A stretch of 52,020 nt of DNA from positions 1 to 52,020 of the forward strand of contig JAENXC010000021.1 of the NCBI GenBank assembly GCA_016649715.1, given 5' to 3'. Below are positions 1 to 8,186 of the stretch, piece after piece. The translations under genes were made by a program, and so were the position numbers. Positions within the stretch are counted from its first letter, which is position 1; each line of letters begins with the position of its first letter. The notes under the pieces were generated by a model that searched no databases, was not told the DNA's origin, and saw only the letters and a list, made by a program, of their open reading frames with translations. This DNA is from Flavobacteriaceae bacterium (lineage in GTDB: Bacteria > Bacteroidota > Bacteroidia > Flavobacteriales > Flavobacteriaceae).

Positions 1-86
1 CGACGGTAAAAATTGTGCTCCGGGACCCTATCGCTCAAACGGAAATCGTTGAAGAGCTTTTCTTGGTAGATCTTTTTTCCTTGCAT
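1..86 (-). CDS. IS transposase, N-terminal fragment (runs off the window)
   Basis: Reading the minus strand from the ATG at 86-84 gives 28 codons beginning MQGKKIYQEKLFNDFRLSD and continuing RVPEHNFYR before the window ends. This opening matches what I recall of the N-terminus of IS1182/IS5-group transposases in Bacteroidota, which start with MQGKK.YQEKLF and a DNFYR-like motif before the RLK segment. The catalytic DDE core would lie to the left, outside the window. The ATG is preceded on its own strand by a hairpin-rich leader (114-226) rather than by another gene, as expected for the end of a mobile element. The family call rests on only 28 residues, so the exact IS family is uncertain. There is no other reading frame of interest here. 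Confidence 0.65.
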   Translation of the reverse strand, partial: MQGKKIYQEKLFNDFRLSDRVPEHNFYR

Positions 87-283
87 GGCATGAAATTACG
101 AAAATTCCTTAACTTGTGCAACAGGCACAATGGCTATAGTTCATTGCTTCTGACTTTCCTATCGGAAAGTCCTCGCAAATTTGCTATCTTCGGCTACAGC
201 GGAAAGAATCCTGCGGATTTTTCCGCAACGAAACCATAGCCTAAACGTTATCCTCCAATACTACAAACTAATAACGAGTATTC
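87..283. other. Non-coding leader with three perfect hairpins beside the left IS
   Basis: No convincing gene is present. Three perfect stem-loops follow one another: 114-130 (TTGTGC/GCACAA), 152-171 (GACTTTCC/GGAAAGTC) and 213-226 (GCGGA/TCCGC). The last can compete with a second pairing, GCGGAAA at 199-205 with TTTCCGC at 220-226. They lie upstream of the minus-strand transposase and could form a leader that protects against read-through transcription, or part of the IS end. The outer IS boundary cannot be fixed from a single copy. Confidence 0.45.
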
Positions 284-318
284 AAAAAAAATGGAGCCTG
301 CGATTTACAGGCTCCATT
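284..318 (-). terminator. Rho-independent terminator of the DUF4440-like lipoprotein gene
   Basis: The arms TGGAGCCTG (292-300) and CAGGCTCCA (308-316) are perfectly complementary. On the minus strand they are followed by a run of eight T. The hairpin sits 27 bases past the stop codon of the lipoprotein gene at 345-848. Confidence 0.8.
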
Positions 319-344
319 AGTTTTATTTTATTGTATAGAATTGA

Positions 345-848
345 TTACATCCCTTCCTTCCTAGGTTTTGTTGAAACATTCATATCACGAACGCATTCAT
401 ACTTACCATCTTTTTTTTCGAAATAAGACATATAATATCCGTTTTCAATTTCTGTGCCAGTGCTATCAAATTGAGTCCAAGAACCAACCTCCAAAGCACT
501 ATTGCCTTCAGCAAAAAGGTCAACTACTTTATACACACTATATTCGCCCAAGGTGTCATTAGCAATGCTTTTTGCAATACTTTCCCTGATGGCTGCCCTG
601 CCCGAAGTGGGTTGTTTATTACGACTATAACTTATGGCATTCTCGCTGTAATAAGCCACTACTGCATCGGCATCCTTCGCCTTTTCTCCTGCAGAAAAAG
701 CATCTTCCATAGCCTGAATCTCTACTTTAAGATTGGCCATATCAATCGGTTCTGCATCATTGGACTTTGCTTTTTGTTGGTTCATACAACCAGAAAAAGT
801 GAAAGCCGCAATTGTTAAAAAACTAACAAATTGAATGATTTTTTTCAT
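345..848 (-). CDS. NTF2/SnoaL-like (DUF4440-type) lipoprotein
   Basis: This 167-residue protein has a lipoprotein signal: a charged MKK start, a hydrophobic stretch and a lipobox FSGC with Cys20, so it should be lipid-anchored after LspA cleavage. I chose the ATG at 848 because the upstream in-frame Met would put 12 polar residues ahead of the signal peptide. The mature part has the layout of the DUF4440/SnoaL-like NTF2 fold: an N-terminal helix with VEIQAMEDAFSAGEKAKDAD, then a VVAYYSENAISYSRNKQPTSG segment, then paired strands ending YYMSYFEKKDGKYECVRDMN. Members include small-ligand binders and enzymes, and no substrate can be inferred here. It stands alone between IS material and a broken sulfotransferase gene, with its own terminator. 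Confidence 0.7.
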   Translation of the reverse strand: MKKIIQFVSFLTIAAFTFSGCMNQQKAKSNDAEPIDMANLKVEIQAMEDAFSAGEKAKDADAVVAYYSENAISYSRNKQPTSGRAAIRESIAKSIANDTLGEYSVYKVVDLFAEGNSALEVGSWTQFDSTGTEIENGYYMSYFEKKDGKYECVRDMNVSTKPRKEGM

Positions 849-1118
849 AATTAAATTGGTTTTAGTTAAGCAAGAAATGTACAAAAAATACTCCAGATAA
901 TCACTATACTAAGCAGTTATGATTTGAAGTGTTTCTTTGAGCTTATCATTACAGCAACTAATCCATATACACACAAAAATCCTTTCTTCTACGCTATAGC
1001 TTTTAAGAACTTAGGTGGATTTTGCTATCAGCCAGTTAGCGTTGCTCGTGTCTATTCGGTTTGTATTTGCTACATTTAGATGCTTAAACAACGTAATAAA
1101 CCAGATACAAACCCATAA
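849..1118. other. Intergenic region with an imperfect inverted repeat (1058-1113)
   Basis: No coding sequence is supported. GGTTTGTATTTG (1058-1069) pairs with CAGATACAAACC (1102-1113) with one mismatch, enclosing an imperfect interior. The structure ends six bases before the start of the sulfotransferase pseudogene. It is attC-like in general shape, but I could not match the conserved integron core site. Confidence 0.35.
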
Positions 1119-1694
1119 ATGACAATATCTCATAATTTCAAATTTATTTTTATCCATGCACATAGAACCGGAGGCACAACAATTAGGAATCTATTATACT
1201 AAGAGTTAGGAAATAAAATAAATTCTCTTTCAGAACATGGAAACGCAGCCACTTCAGAAAAAGAAATGCTAGAAAAACACGCTGATTATTTCACGTTTGG
1301 CTTTGTTAGAAACCCATGGGAGCGGATGCTCTCTTGGTATTCGTTACTCAATAAAAACGAGGCTGATACTATGGACCAAACGAGGCGAAAATTTCAAGTG
1401 TTTTTAGAGGAAGATCAAGCCTTTGGCACTGGCGATTCCTATTTTCATTACAATCAGCTAGACTATTTTCCTGTGATACATGACTCTTATGAAGGCGTCA
1501 AGATTTATCGCTACGAGCATTTTGAAGAAGAAACCCATAAACTGTTTGACCATTTGGGGTTCAAATTATATGAAATTCCTGTAATGAACAATACAGAGGC
1601 AAAAGTTTACCAAGCATATTATACGGAGATGAGTAAAGAGCTTGTAGCAGAAAAATGCAAAAAAGATATCGACTATTTTAAGTATATATTTTAG
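1119..1694 (+). pseudogene. Sulfotransferase family gene interrupted by an in-frame stop
   Basis: From the ATG at 1119 the frame reads MTISHNFKFIFIHAHRTGG, then TTIRNLLY, then TAA at 1200-1202, then continues open in the same frame to 1694. The segment before the stop holds the PAPS 5'-phosphosulfate loop of the sulfotransferase family (the HxxxTGGTT element). The segment after it holds FGFVRNPWERMLSWYS, the 3'-phosphate-binding RNPWER region, and later IYRYEHFEEE. A start at the internal ATG at 1266 would give a 142-residue protein lacking the cofactor loop. A single base change of the TAA would restore about 191 residues. The family transfers sulfate from PAPS to carbohydrates or other acceptors, and the natural acceptor is unknown. 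It is flanked on both sides by inverted-repeat sequences, suggesting acquisition. A sequencing error cannot be excluded. Confidence 0.75.
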
Positions 1695-2012
1695 AAGCAC
1701 ACAGTATAACAAACTGCTGAAGGCAAAGCTGTAGACGCTTATGGCGGTGGCGCGGAAATAGTGGTTTTTGTGTTATATTTGAAAAAATATGTGCCGTATA
1801 AAAGCAATAAAAGCTTCACCGTATATAGTAACCATACTCCGCTCTTTTGTTCTTTATATCTAATACTTAAAGTTAACTGATTCATTAAAAATCAAACTTA
1901 AGAATAACTGAGTTAAAAAACAAGTACGCTACAATTAATACACTTTTAACCCTTCATCATCCACAAATAACTTTATAATATTTAATTTTGAGGAAATTCA
2001 GAAAACTACATT
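1695..2012. other. 318-base intergenic region: attC-like imperfect repeat and a -7 promoter element
   Basis: No gene is seen. GTATAAC near 1707 and GTTATAT near 1772 are roughly complementary and bracket a GC-rich stretch, giving an attC-like outline without a certain core. Near the right end TAATTTTG at 1983-1990 fits the Bacteroidota -7 consensus TAnnTTTG, 22 bases before the pepP-like start. No matching -33 TTG was found at the usual spacing. Confidence 0.35.
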
Positions 2013-3305
2013 ATGAAGTACGATCAAATAGACAGCAAACTCTACATTAAAAACCGCAAAAACTTTATGGCCCAGATGAAGCCCAAGGGCGTCGCGGTTT
2101 TCAACAGTAACGATATTTTCCCGATCAGTGCAGACAGCACTATGCCCTTCCAGCAAGCGCGCGACATTTTATATTTAAGCGGCGTAGATCAAGAGGAAAG
2201 CATCTTGGTGCTTTTCCCCGATGCCCCTAACAAGGAACACCGCGAAATGCTTTTTGTACGCGAAACCAATGACCACATAGCCGTTTGGGAAGGCGAAAAA
2301 CTTACCAAGGAAAAAGCCTTTGAAGTAAGCGGAATAAAATCAGTTTACTGGCTAGCGGAATTCGACAAGATTTTCTATGAAGTAATGACGCAGGCTGAGT
2401 GTGTCTATTTCAACACCAACGAACATTACCGTCAAAGCGTGGAAACCGAAACCCGCGAGGATCGTTTCATAAAAACTACCAAAGAGAAATTCCCTGCACA
2501 CAATTGGGAACGCAGCAATCCAATCTTGCAGCGCTTGCGTGCCGTGAAAGATAAAATTGAGCTCGATTTAATTCAAACAGCTTGCAACATCACCGAAAAA
2601 GGTTTTAGACGAATCCTTAACTTCGTAAAACCTGGCGTTTGGGAATATGAGATTGAAGCGGAATTTATGCACGAGTTTTTAAGAAACCGTTCCCGCGGTT
2701 TTGCCTACACGCCCATAGTTGGCAGCGGCAACAATGCAAACGTGCTTCACTATATTGTGAACAACCAACAATGCGAAAAAGGGGATTTAATTCTTTTGGA
2801 TGTGGGTGCTGAATACGCAAACTATTCAAGCGATATGACAAGAACCATCCCCGTGAGCGGAAAATTCAACAAACGTCAGCGCGAAGTTTACGATGCCGTG
2901 AAGCGAGTGAAAGACGATGCCACTAAAATGCTGGTTCCCGGAAATTACTGGAAGGAATATCACGAAGAAGTGGGTAAATTAATGACCAAAGAACTTCTCG
3001 GTCTAAAACTTCTTGACAAAGCCGATGTAAAAAACGAAGACCCAAACTGGCCAGCCTACAAAAAATACTTTATGCACGGCACCAGCCACCACATGGGCTT
3101 AGACACGCACGATTACGGGATTCTTTGGGAAAAGATGACCGAGAACATGGTTTTCACCGTGGAGCCGGGGATTTATATTCCTAAAGAAGGATTTGGAGTT
3201 CGTTTGGAAGACGACGTTGTTATTCAGAAAAAGGGCGAACCTTTCAACTTGATGCGCAATATTCCTATTGAAGCGGAAGAGATTGAGGAGTTGATGAATA
3301 AATAG
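2013..3305 (+). CDS. pepP: Xaa-Pro aminopeptidase (aminopeptidase P, M24 family)
   Basis: This cytoplasmic metallopeptidase removes an N-terminal residue that precedes proline. At 430 residues it has the usual two-part build: an AMP_N domain (about residues 5-140) and a pita-bread M24 domain (about 180-425). The five metal ligands are visible in order: two Asp in LLDVGAEYANYSSDMTRT, His in the MHGTSHHMGLDTHD segment, Glu in VEPGIYIP, and Glu in GVRLEDDVVI. The start at 2013 gives the normal N-terminus MKYDQIDSKLY and lies 22 bases after a TAATTTTG element. The gene is monocistronic, closed by the terminator at 3354-3389. A general role in peptide turnover is inferred from the family. Confidence 0.93.
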   Translation: MKYDQIDSKLYIKNRKNFMAQMKPKGVAVFNSNDIFPISADSTMPFQQARDILYLSGVDQEESILVLFPDAPNKEHREMLFVRETNDHIAVWEGEKLTKEKAFEVSGIKSVYWLAEFDKIFYEVMTQAECVYFNTNEHYRQSVETETREDRFIKTTKEKFPAHNWERSNPILQRLRAVKDKIELDLIQTACNITEKGFRRILNFVKPGVWEYEIEAEFMHEFLRNRSRGFAYTPIVGSGNNANVLHYIVNNQQCEKGDLILLDVGAEYANYSSDMTRTIPVSGKFNKRQREVYDAVKRVKDDATKMLVPGNYWKEYHEEVGKLMTKELLGLKLLDKADVKNEDPNWPAYKKYFMHGTSHHMGLDTHDYGILWEKMTENMVFTVEPGIYIPKEGFGVRLEDDVVIQKKGEPFNLMRNIPIEAEEIEELMNK

Positions 3306-3353
3306 AATTAAGAAGCAAGAAACAGGACTTTTTGATACACGACTTTTAGACTT

Positions 3354-3389
3354 GACCTACAAAGTTTTTTCAACCTTGTAGGTCTTTTT
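3354..3389 (+). terminator. Rho-independent terminator after pepP
   Basis: GACCTACAA (3354-3362) and TTGTAGGTC (3376-3384) form a perfect nine-base stem followed by five T. It lies about 50 bases beyond the pepP stop and only nine bases before the next start codon. Confidence 0.8.
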
Positions 3390-3397
3390 ATAAATTT

Positions 3398-4168
3398 ATG
3401 ACTTATCATCACAAAAACAATCCAATTAATTACGAAACCTTCGGAAACGGTCCGGCAATCGTCCTTTTGCACGGTTTTTTGGAAAGCTCCACCATGTGGA
3501 AACCGCTGCTTCCGCTGTTGTCTAAAAACAATACTGTAATTAAGATCGATTTTCCCGGTCACGGAAAAAGTGGGGTCATTGCAGAAATCCATTCTATGGA
3601 ATTAATGGCAGAGGTTGTAGATGAACTATTGCAACATTTACGAATTTCCTCGGCAACTTTTATCGGTCACTCCATGGGGGGTTATGTTGTTTTGGCATAT
3701 GCTGAAATCTTTCCTAATAAAATTGAAAAATTAATTCTCTTAAACTCAACATCGGCAGCAGATTCCGAAGAACGTAAAGAAAACCGCGACCGTGCTTTAA
3801 AGGTAATTGATCAAAATCCAAACGCTTATATCAGTATGGCGATTGGAAATTTGTTTGCTGAATCTTCCCGTGAAAAGTTTGCTGCAGAAATCGAAATCCT
3901 AAAAGAGGAAGCTTATCTTTTTCCAGTGGAAGGTATTAAAGCCGCCATAAAAGGAATGCGCGACCGAAAGGACCGAACAGAGGTCTTGAAGAATTTCAAC
4001 AAAGGGAAATATATAATTTTAGCGGAAGAAGATCCTATTTTGCCAATTTTGGAAGCAAAAAAGTTAGCTGAGCAATGTGGTTGTTCCGTGAAAATAATTG
4101 AAGGAGGACATATGAGCTTGACAGAAAATTGTGATTCTGTTACGAAATATTTGCTTTTTATCGGATAA
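3398..4168 (+). CDS. Alpha/beta-fold hydrolase
   Basis: A 256-residue alpha/beta hydrolase of the small esterase/lipase type. The oxyanion-hole motif is HGFLESS (about residues 25-31). The nucleophile elbow is GHSMGG with Ser near 93. The acid is probably Asp in ILAEEDPILP, and the catalytic His is in IEGGHMSLTE near the C-terminus. No signal peptide is present, so it should be cytoplasmic. The cap region is short. The substrate cannot be predicted: the family includes esterases, haloperoxidases and C-C hydrolases. It follows the pepP terminator by nine bases, so it may depend on read-through or on a promoter overlapping the terminator. Confidence 0.88.
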   Translation: MTYHHKNNPINYETFGNGPAIVLLHGFLESSTMWKPLLPLLSKNNTVIKIDFPGHGKSGVIAEIHSMELMAEVVDELLQHLRISSATFIGHSMGGYVVLAYAEIFPNKIEKLILLNSTSAADSEERKENRDRALKVIDQNPNAYISMAIGNLFAESSREKFAAEIEILKEEAYLFPVEGIKAAIKGMRDRKDRTEVLKNFNKGKYIILAEEDPILPILEAKKLAEQCGCSVKIIEGGHMSLTENCDSVTKYLLFIG

Positions 4169-4231
4169 AATTTGCACTTTATCTAAATATTTGTTAATAT
4201 TGATGTATTAACCCCAAATAATTTAACAGAG

Positions 4232-4477
4232 ATGGATAAAGTTACGCCCCAAAGCCGACCTCCAATCTTGAGCCTTGTCTGCACCGCATTTGGCCATGAT
4301 TACATTATAACCCGAAAAATTACTGACCACATATACGAATACCAATGTGTATGTTGTGGTAAAGAGGTTTCAAACAGTTATTCTGGTAAATTTGAATTAC
4401 TTACCCGCAAACAGCGTGAAGTAAACGAGTGTTTATATTCTTTTTTCAGAAAAAAGAAAAGACTTTCTATCCATTAG
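4232..4477 (+). CDS. Small Cys-containing protein of unknown function
   Basis: An 81-residue protein that I do not recognise by name. The middle contains YEYQCVCCGKEVSNSYSG, where CVCCG resembles half of a zinc ribbon, with further single Cys residues near positions 13 and 68. The C-terminus is basic (FFRKKKRLSIH). The first part, SLVCTAFGHDYIITRKITDH, has the look of a conserved prophage or regulator N-terminus but is not diagnostic. It is preceded by a 63-base AT-rich gap after the hydrolase gene and reads toward thiL on the other strand. Its size, its start spacing and plausible composition argue for a real gene, with moderate confidence. Confidence 0.6.
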   Translation: MDKVTPQSRPPILSLVCTAFGHDYIITRKITDHIYEYQCVCCGKEVSNSYSGKFELLTRKQREVNECLYSFFRKKKRLSIH

Positions 4478-4551
4478 AAATCTGCAACTTTTTTCAAGAT
4501 TATATTTCCTTTAAATAGGAAACAAGGCTTTCTGTGCCTTTTCATAAAAAC

Positions 4552-5607
4552 TTATCCATTGTCTTTAAGTGCATTCCAACCCCTCGCAATCAAAGGTATT
4601 TTTGTTCCTGCACGACTTATTAAATGGATTCCCTCTTTTTCAGCAGTAATATGACCGATCACCGTTAGGTGCGGATTGGCCTTTATTTTTGGGTAATCTT
4701 CGGTTTTAATAGTAAAGAGCAGTTCATAATCTTCGCCCCCGTTCAATGCTATAGTTGTGCTGTCTAAATTGAATTCCTCACAAGTAGAAATAACCTGCGG
4801 ATCCAGCGGAATTTTGTCTTCGAATAAATTACAACCTACTTTTGAGTTTTTACAGATATGGATTATTTCCGATGAAAGACCATCGCTAATGTCAATCATT
4901 GCGGTAGGTTTCACGTTTAGTTCCTTCAACAAACTTGAAATATCCTTCCGGGTTTCGGGTTTCAATTGCCGTTCCACCAAATAGGAATACGGCTCCAGAT
5001 CTGGCTGGGAGTTTGGGTTCACTTTAAAGACTTCTTTCTCGCGCTCCAAAACCTGAAGGCCCATATATGCTGCGCCGAGGTCGCCAGTAACTACCAATAA
5101 ATCATTTTCTTTTGCACCACTTCTATAAATTGCTTCTCCTTTATTTACAGATCCGATAGCAGTAATACTTATCAGCAGCCCAGTTGTTGAAGAAGTGGTG
5201 TCACCGCCCACTACATCTACATTATAGAATTTTGCCGCAGCGGTAATCCCTGCGTAAAGTTCTTCCAAAGCCTCTACGGGAAATCTGTTTGAAACAGCTA
5301 TAGAAACCGTTATCTGCGTGGGTTCAGCATTCATGGCATACACATCGGAAAGGTTTACAATCACAGCTTTGTAGCCCAAATGTTTCAATGGCATATAACT
5401 CAAATCAAAATGCACCCCTTCTAAAAGCAAATCAGTGGAAACAATCAGTTCCTTTTTGGAATCACAAGAAATAACAGCGGCATCGTCGCCAATCCCTTTA
5501 ACGGTTGACTTTTGCTTTATTTCGAAGTTTTTGGTAAGATGGTCTATCAAGCCAAATTCGCCCAAATTTTCAATCCTTGTACCGGCGTTATCTTTGTTTT
5601 CAAACAT
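4552..5607 (-). CDS. thiL: Thiamine-monophosphate kinase ThiL
   Basis: ThiL phosphorylates thiamine monophosphate with ATP to the active cofactor thiamine diphosphate. The 351-residue protein shows the AIRS-like ATP-binding layout: ENLGEFGLIDHLTK at the N-terminus, GIGDDAAVI, VSTDLLLEGVHFD, then VVGGDTTSS, and IDISDGLSSE in the C-terminal half, all with conserved Asp residues for Mg and phosphate. I chose the ATG at 5607, since the upstream Met adds 13 residues (MDLKSVFLPKICK) foreign to the family. No other thiamine gene and no TPP riboswitch were seen nearby. It is transcribed divergently from the SUF operon across about 200 bases. Confidence 0.93.
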   Translation of the reverse strand: MFENKDNAGTRIENLGEFGLIDHLTKNFEIKQKSTVKGIGDDAAVISCDSKKELIVSTDLLLEGVHFDLSYMPLKHLGYKAVIVNLSDVYAMNAEPTQITVSIAVSNRFPVEALEELYAGITAAAKFYNVDVVGGDTTSSTTGLLISITAIGSVNKGEAIYRSGAKENDLLVVTGDLGAAYMGLQVLEREKEVFKVNPNSQPDLEPYSYLVERQLKPETRKDISSLLKELNVKPTAMIDISDGLSSEIIHICKNSKVGCNLFEDKIPLDPQVISTCEEFNLDSTTIALNGGEDYELLFTIKTEDYPKIKANPHLTVIGHITAEKEGIHLISRAGTKIPLIARGWNALKDNG

Positions 5608-5814
5608 TTTACAGATTTTCGGCAAAAATACGCTTTTCAAATCCAATCACGAAAAAGAACAAATCTTCCTTTTGTTGAAATATTTACGAGTACAAAACAC
5701 ACGCTTTTCAGTATTGTCTAAATCTATGTTACAATAGTTTTAAAAATCTGCTTCGGTATGGTTAAAAGTTCTATTTGATGTATATTTGTCCTCTAATTTA
5801 GAATTAATCTATAT

Positions 5815-6144
5815 ATGATTAAGGTAAGTGAATCTGCGAAAACAAAGATTGCGCAACTGATGGCCGAGGAAGGTTTCAATATTGCTCAAGATTTTGTTCG
5901 CGTTGGCGTGAAAAGTGGCGGTTGCTCCGGCTTAAGCTACGAACTGAAATTTGACCACAGTCTGGGCGAAAACGATAAGCTTTTTGAGGAAGAAAATGTG
6001 AAAATTGCCGTGGATAAAAAAAGTTTTTTATATCTCATCGGAACAATACTAGAATACAGCGGCGGACTTAACGGCAAAGGTTTCGTTTTCAACAATCCAA
6101 ACGCAAACAGAACTTGTGGGTGTGGGGAATCTTTTTCGCTTTAA
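5815..6144 (+). CDS. SufA/IscA-type iron-sulfur carrier (HesB family)
   Basis: This 109-residue A-type carrier receives Fe-S clusters from the SufBCD scaffold and passes them to client proteins. The three ligand cysteines are present: Cys37 in SGGCSGLSY, and Cys101 and Cys103 in the C-terminal CGCGES motif. It is the first gene of the SUF operon, and TATATTTG at 5781-5788 fits the Bacteroidota -7 element 27 bases before the start, although no clear -33 TTG was found. The stop codon is followed after four bases by a GC-rich 23-base repeat and then by a heptamer array leading into sufB. I leave the symbol blank because A-type proteins (SufA, ErpA, IscA) cannot be separated on sequence alone. 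Confidence 0.92.
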   Translation: MIKVSESAKTKIAQLMAEEGFNIAQDFVRVGVKSGGCSGLSYELKFDHSLGENDKLFEEENVKIAVDKKSFLYLIGTILEYSGGLNGKGFVFNNPNANRTCGCGESFSL

Positions 6145-6148
6145 AAAA

Positions 6149-6171
6149 GCCCCCTAACCCCCAAAGGGGGA
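6149..6171. repeat. GC-rich 23-base palindrome-like repeat, copy 1
   Basis: The unit starts GCCCCCTAACCCCC and ends AAAGGGGGA. The same 23 bases occur at 13754-13776, and a related inverted form occurs at 13812-13835. All copies lie in gaps of the SUF operon. The C-run and G-run can pair as a hairpin. Confidence 0.85.
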
Positions 6172-6217
6172 ACTCAGTCGTGATTTTAACTGAAAACAGA
6201 TAACCGACAACTGATTT

Positions 6218-6243
6218 ACTGAACACTGAACACTGAACACTGA
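6218..6243 (+). repeat. Heptamer array ACTGAAC x3.7 before sufB
   Basis: Three complete units of ACTGAAC (6218-6238) are followed by ACTGA, ending on the first base of the sufB start codon at 6243. In the register used for other arrays in this window the unit is CTGAACA, fitting CTGNNYA. Confidence 0.85.
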
Positions 6244-7691
6244 TGACTAAATACACCGAAGACGATTTAAAAAAAGAACTAGAAACCAAGGAATACGAAT
6301 ATGGTTTCTATACCGATATAGAATCCGACACTTTTCCCGTTGGGTTGAATGAAGATGTAGTTAGAGCTATTTCTTTAAAAAAAGAAGAACCAGAGTGGAT
6401 GACGGAATGGCGCTTAGAAGCGTTCCGTTATTGGCTGCAAATGGAGGAGCCGAATTGGGCAAACGTGCATTACGAAAAACCGAATTTCCAAAACATTTCA
6501 TATTACTCTGCCCCCAACAAAAAAGCAAAATACGACAGCATTGACGAAGTGGACCCCGAACTTTTGGACACCTTCAAAAGACTGGGGATTTCTTTGGACG
6601 AACAAAAAAAACTCGCCGGAGTTGCCGTTGATATTGTGATGGATTCTGTTTCCGTAGCAACCACTTTCCAAAAAACATTGGCTGAAAGAGGAATTATTTT
6701 CTGCTCCATTTCTGAAGCGATACGGAAACATCCCGAATTGGTCAGAAAATATTTGGGAACTGTTGTGCCACAGCGCGACAATTTTTACGCAGCTTTAAAC
6801 AGTGCCGTTTTCAGTGATGGTTCTTTCTGCTACATTCCGAAAGGCGTACGCTGTCCGATGGAGCTTTCAACCTATTTCCGGATAAACCAAGGTGGCACCG
6901 GACAATTTGAAAGAACCCTGTTGATTGCAGACGAAGGAAGCTACGTTAGCTATCTTGAAGGTTGCACCGCCCCAAGCCGTGACGAAAACCAACTGCACGC
7001 CGCAGTGGTGGAACTCATTGCAATGGACGATGCCGAAATAAAATATTCAACCGTACAAAACTGGTATCCGGGAGATAAAAACGGAAAGGGAGGCGTTTTC
7101 AATTTTGTGACCAAACGGGGCCTTTGCGAAAATAGGGCGAAAATTTCGTGGACCCAAGTGGAAACCGGAAGTGCTGTTACTTGGAAATACCCAAGCTGTG
7201 TTTTGAAAGGCGACAATTCCATTGGCGAATTTTATTCAATCGCAGTTACCAACCATTTTCAGCAGGCCGATACGGGAACCAAAATGATTCATATAGGAAA
7301 AAACACACGAAGCACCATTATTTCTAAAGGTATTTCAGCCGGAAAGTCACAAAATAGCTATCGCGGTTTGGTAAAGATTTTGCCTAATGCCGATAACGCG
7401 CGTAACTTTTCACAATGCGATTCCTTGTTAATGGGCAACAGTTGCGGCGCACACACCTTTCCATATATTGAAGCAAAAAATAAAACCGCCCAAATAGAAC
7501 ACGAAGCCACCACCAGTAAAATTGGGGAAGACCAAATTTTCTATTGCAACCAGCGAGGAATAGAAACTGAAAAAGCGATAGCCCTGATTGTAAACGGTTT
7601 TGGTAAAGAAGTGCTGAACAAGCTCCCAATGGAGTTTGCGGTGGAAGCGCAAAAACTATTGGAAATCAGCCTTGAAGGCTCGGTTGGTTAA
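6243..7691 (+). CDS. sufB: Fe-S cluster scaffold subunit SufB
   Basis: SufB forms the SufB-SufC2-SufD scaffold on which Fe-S clusters are built from sulfur relayed by SufS and SufE. The 482-residue protein has the expected length and the family segments: [20 protein letters not shown] near the N-terminus, [18 protein letters not shown] in the middle, and the C-terminal beta-helix with [19 protein letters not shown] and [14 protein letters not shown]. The conserved Cys in the [10 protein letters not shown] segment corresponds to the residue thought to receive sulfur or hold cluster, by family knowledge. The start at 6243 touches the end of a heptamer repeat array. sufC follows after one intervening lipoprotein gene. 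Confidence 0.96.
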   Translation: MTKYTEDDLKKELETKEYEYGFYTDIESDTFPVGLNEDVVRAISLKKEEPEWMTEWRLEAFRYWLQMEEPNWANVHYEKPNFQNISYYSAPNKKAKYDSIDEVDPELLDTFKRLGISLDEQKKLAGVAVDIVMDSVSVATTFQKTLAERGIIFCSISEAIRKHPELVRKYLGTVVPQRDNFYAALNSAVFSDGSFCYIPKGVRCPMELSTYFRINQGGTGQFERTLLIADEGSYVSYLEGCTAPSRDENQLHAAVVELIAMDDAEIKYSTVQNWYPGDKNGKGGVFNFVTKRGLCENRAKISWTQVETGSAVTWKYPSCVLKGDNSIGEFYSIAVTNHFQQADTGTKMIHIGKNTRSTIISKGISAGKSQNSYRGLVKILPNADNARNFSQCDSLLMGNSCGAHTFPYIEAKNKTAQIEHEATTSKIGEDQIFYCNQRGIETEKAIALIVNGFGKEVLNKLPMEFAVEAQKLLEISLEGSVG

Positions 7692-7695
7692 TACT

Positions 7696-7733
7696 AAACC
7701 TTCCAGGGTTTAGAATCCTGGCAGGGTTGAAGG
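7696..7733. repeat. Imperfect palindrome after sufB
   Basis: Bases 7696-7733 contain AAACCTTCCAGGGTTT, then a short spacer with CCTGG, then CAGGGTTGAAGG, which can fold back on itself. It lies four bases past the sufB stop. Elements of this look are common in Bacteroidota intergenic DNA, and here it could be an attenuator or a small mobile repeat. Confidence 0.6.
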
Positions 7734-7777
7734 TCAAATAAATTCACTATTTCAAAAAACTAAACTATCAATTTATT

Positions 7778-8185
7778 ATGAAAAAAACCATTTTGTTGCT
7801 AATGCTTTCAGTAGCAATTTTTTCCTGTAAAAATTCAGAAGAAAAAAACAAGGAAACGGAGGAAACAACCGTTGAAAATACAACGGATTATCAAACCTAT
7901 AAAGGCGATTTTATCAATTCCGAAGGAGCGCTGGTATTGATGGGGTCTAATTTTATTTACGGGGTAAAACGCGATACGCTTTCCGATAAACTCTCAAAAC
8001 AAGTAGCGGCAGTCAAAAAAAATGATTTCGACATGGTCGGCGTCATTGTTCGTGGTGTGGTTTCAAAAAATACCGATAAAGAAAGCGAATGGGAAGAGGA
8101 AATTACAATCAAGGAAATTATGAAAGTGAATGACCAACCTTCCGCAGTAGATATAAAATTAAACGAAACAGAAAAGAAAAAGTAA
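7778..8185 (+). CDS. Lipoprotein of unknown function inside the SUF operon
   Basis: A 135-residue protein with a classic lipoprotein signal: MKKTILLLMLSVAIFSC with the lipobox IFSC and Cys17. A Glu/Thr-rich linker (EEKNKETEETTVENTTD) follows. The folded part, residues 38-135, has mixed strands such as ALVLMGSNFIYGVKRD and a VGVIVRGVVSKN segment reminiscent of a small OB-like or beta-barrel fold, but I do not recognise a family. It ends one base before the sufC start, so it is very likely co-transcribed with sufB and sufC. Its periplasmic location makes a direct role in cytoplasmic Fe-S assembly unlikely. Confidence 0.75.
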   Translation: MKKTILLLMLSVAIFSCKNSEEKNKETEETTVENTTDYQTYKGDFINSEGALVLMGSNFIYGVKRDTLSDKLSKQVAAVKKNDFDMVGVIVRGVVSKNTDKESEWEEEITIKEIMKVNDQPSAVDIKLNETEKKK

Positions 8186-8186
8186 C

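Noticed and set aside
15-426. Plus-strand open frames at the left edge
   Set aside because: They lie antisense to the transposase start and hairpin leader and have no family resemblance.
1200-1202. TAA inside the sulfotransferase as a recoding (selenocysteine or read-through) site
   Set aside because: Selenocysteine uses TGA, not TAA, and no recoding signal is visible. A nonsense mutation or sequencing error is simpler.
5607-5815. TPP riboswitch between thiL and the SUF operon
   Set aside because: No TPP-box-like conserved core was found, and the gap reads as an ordinary AT-rich promoter region.
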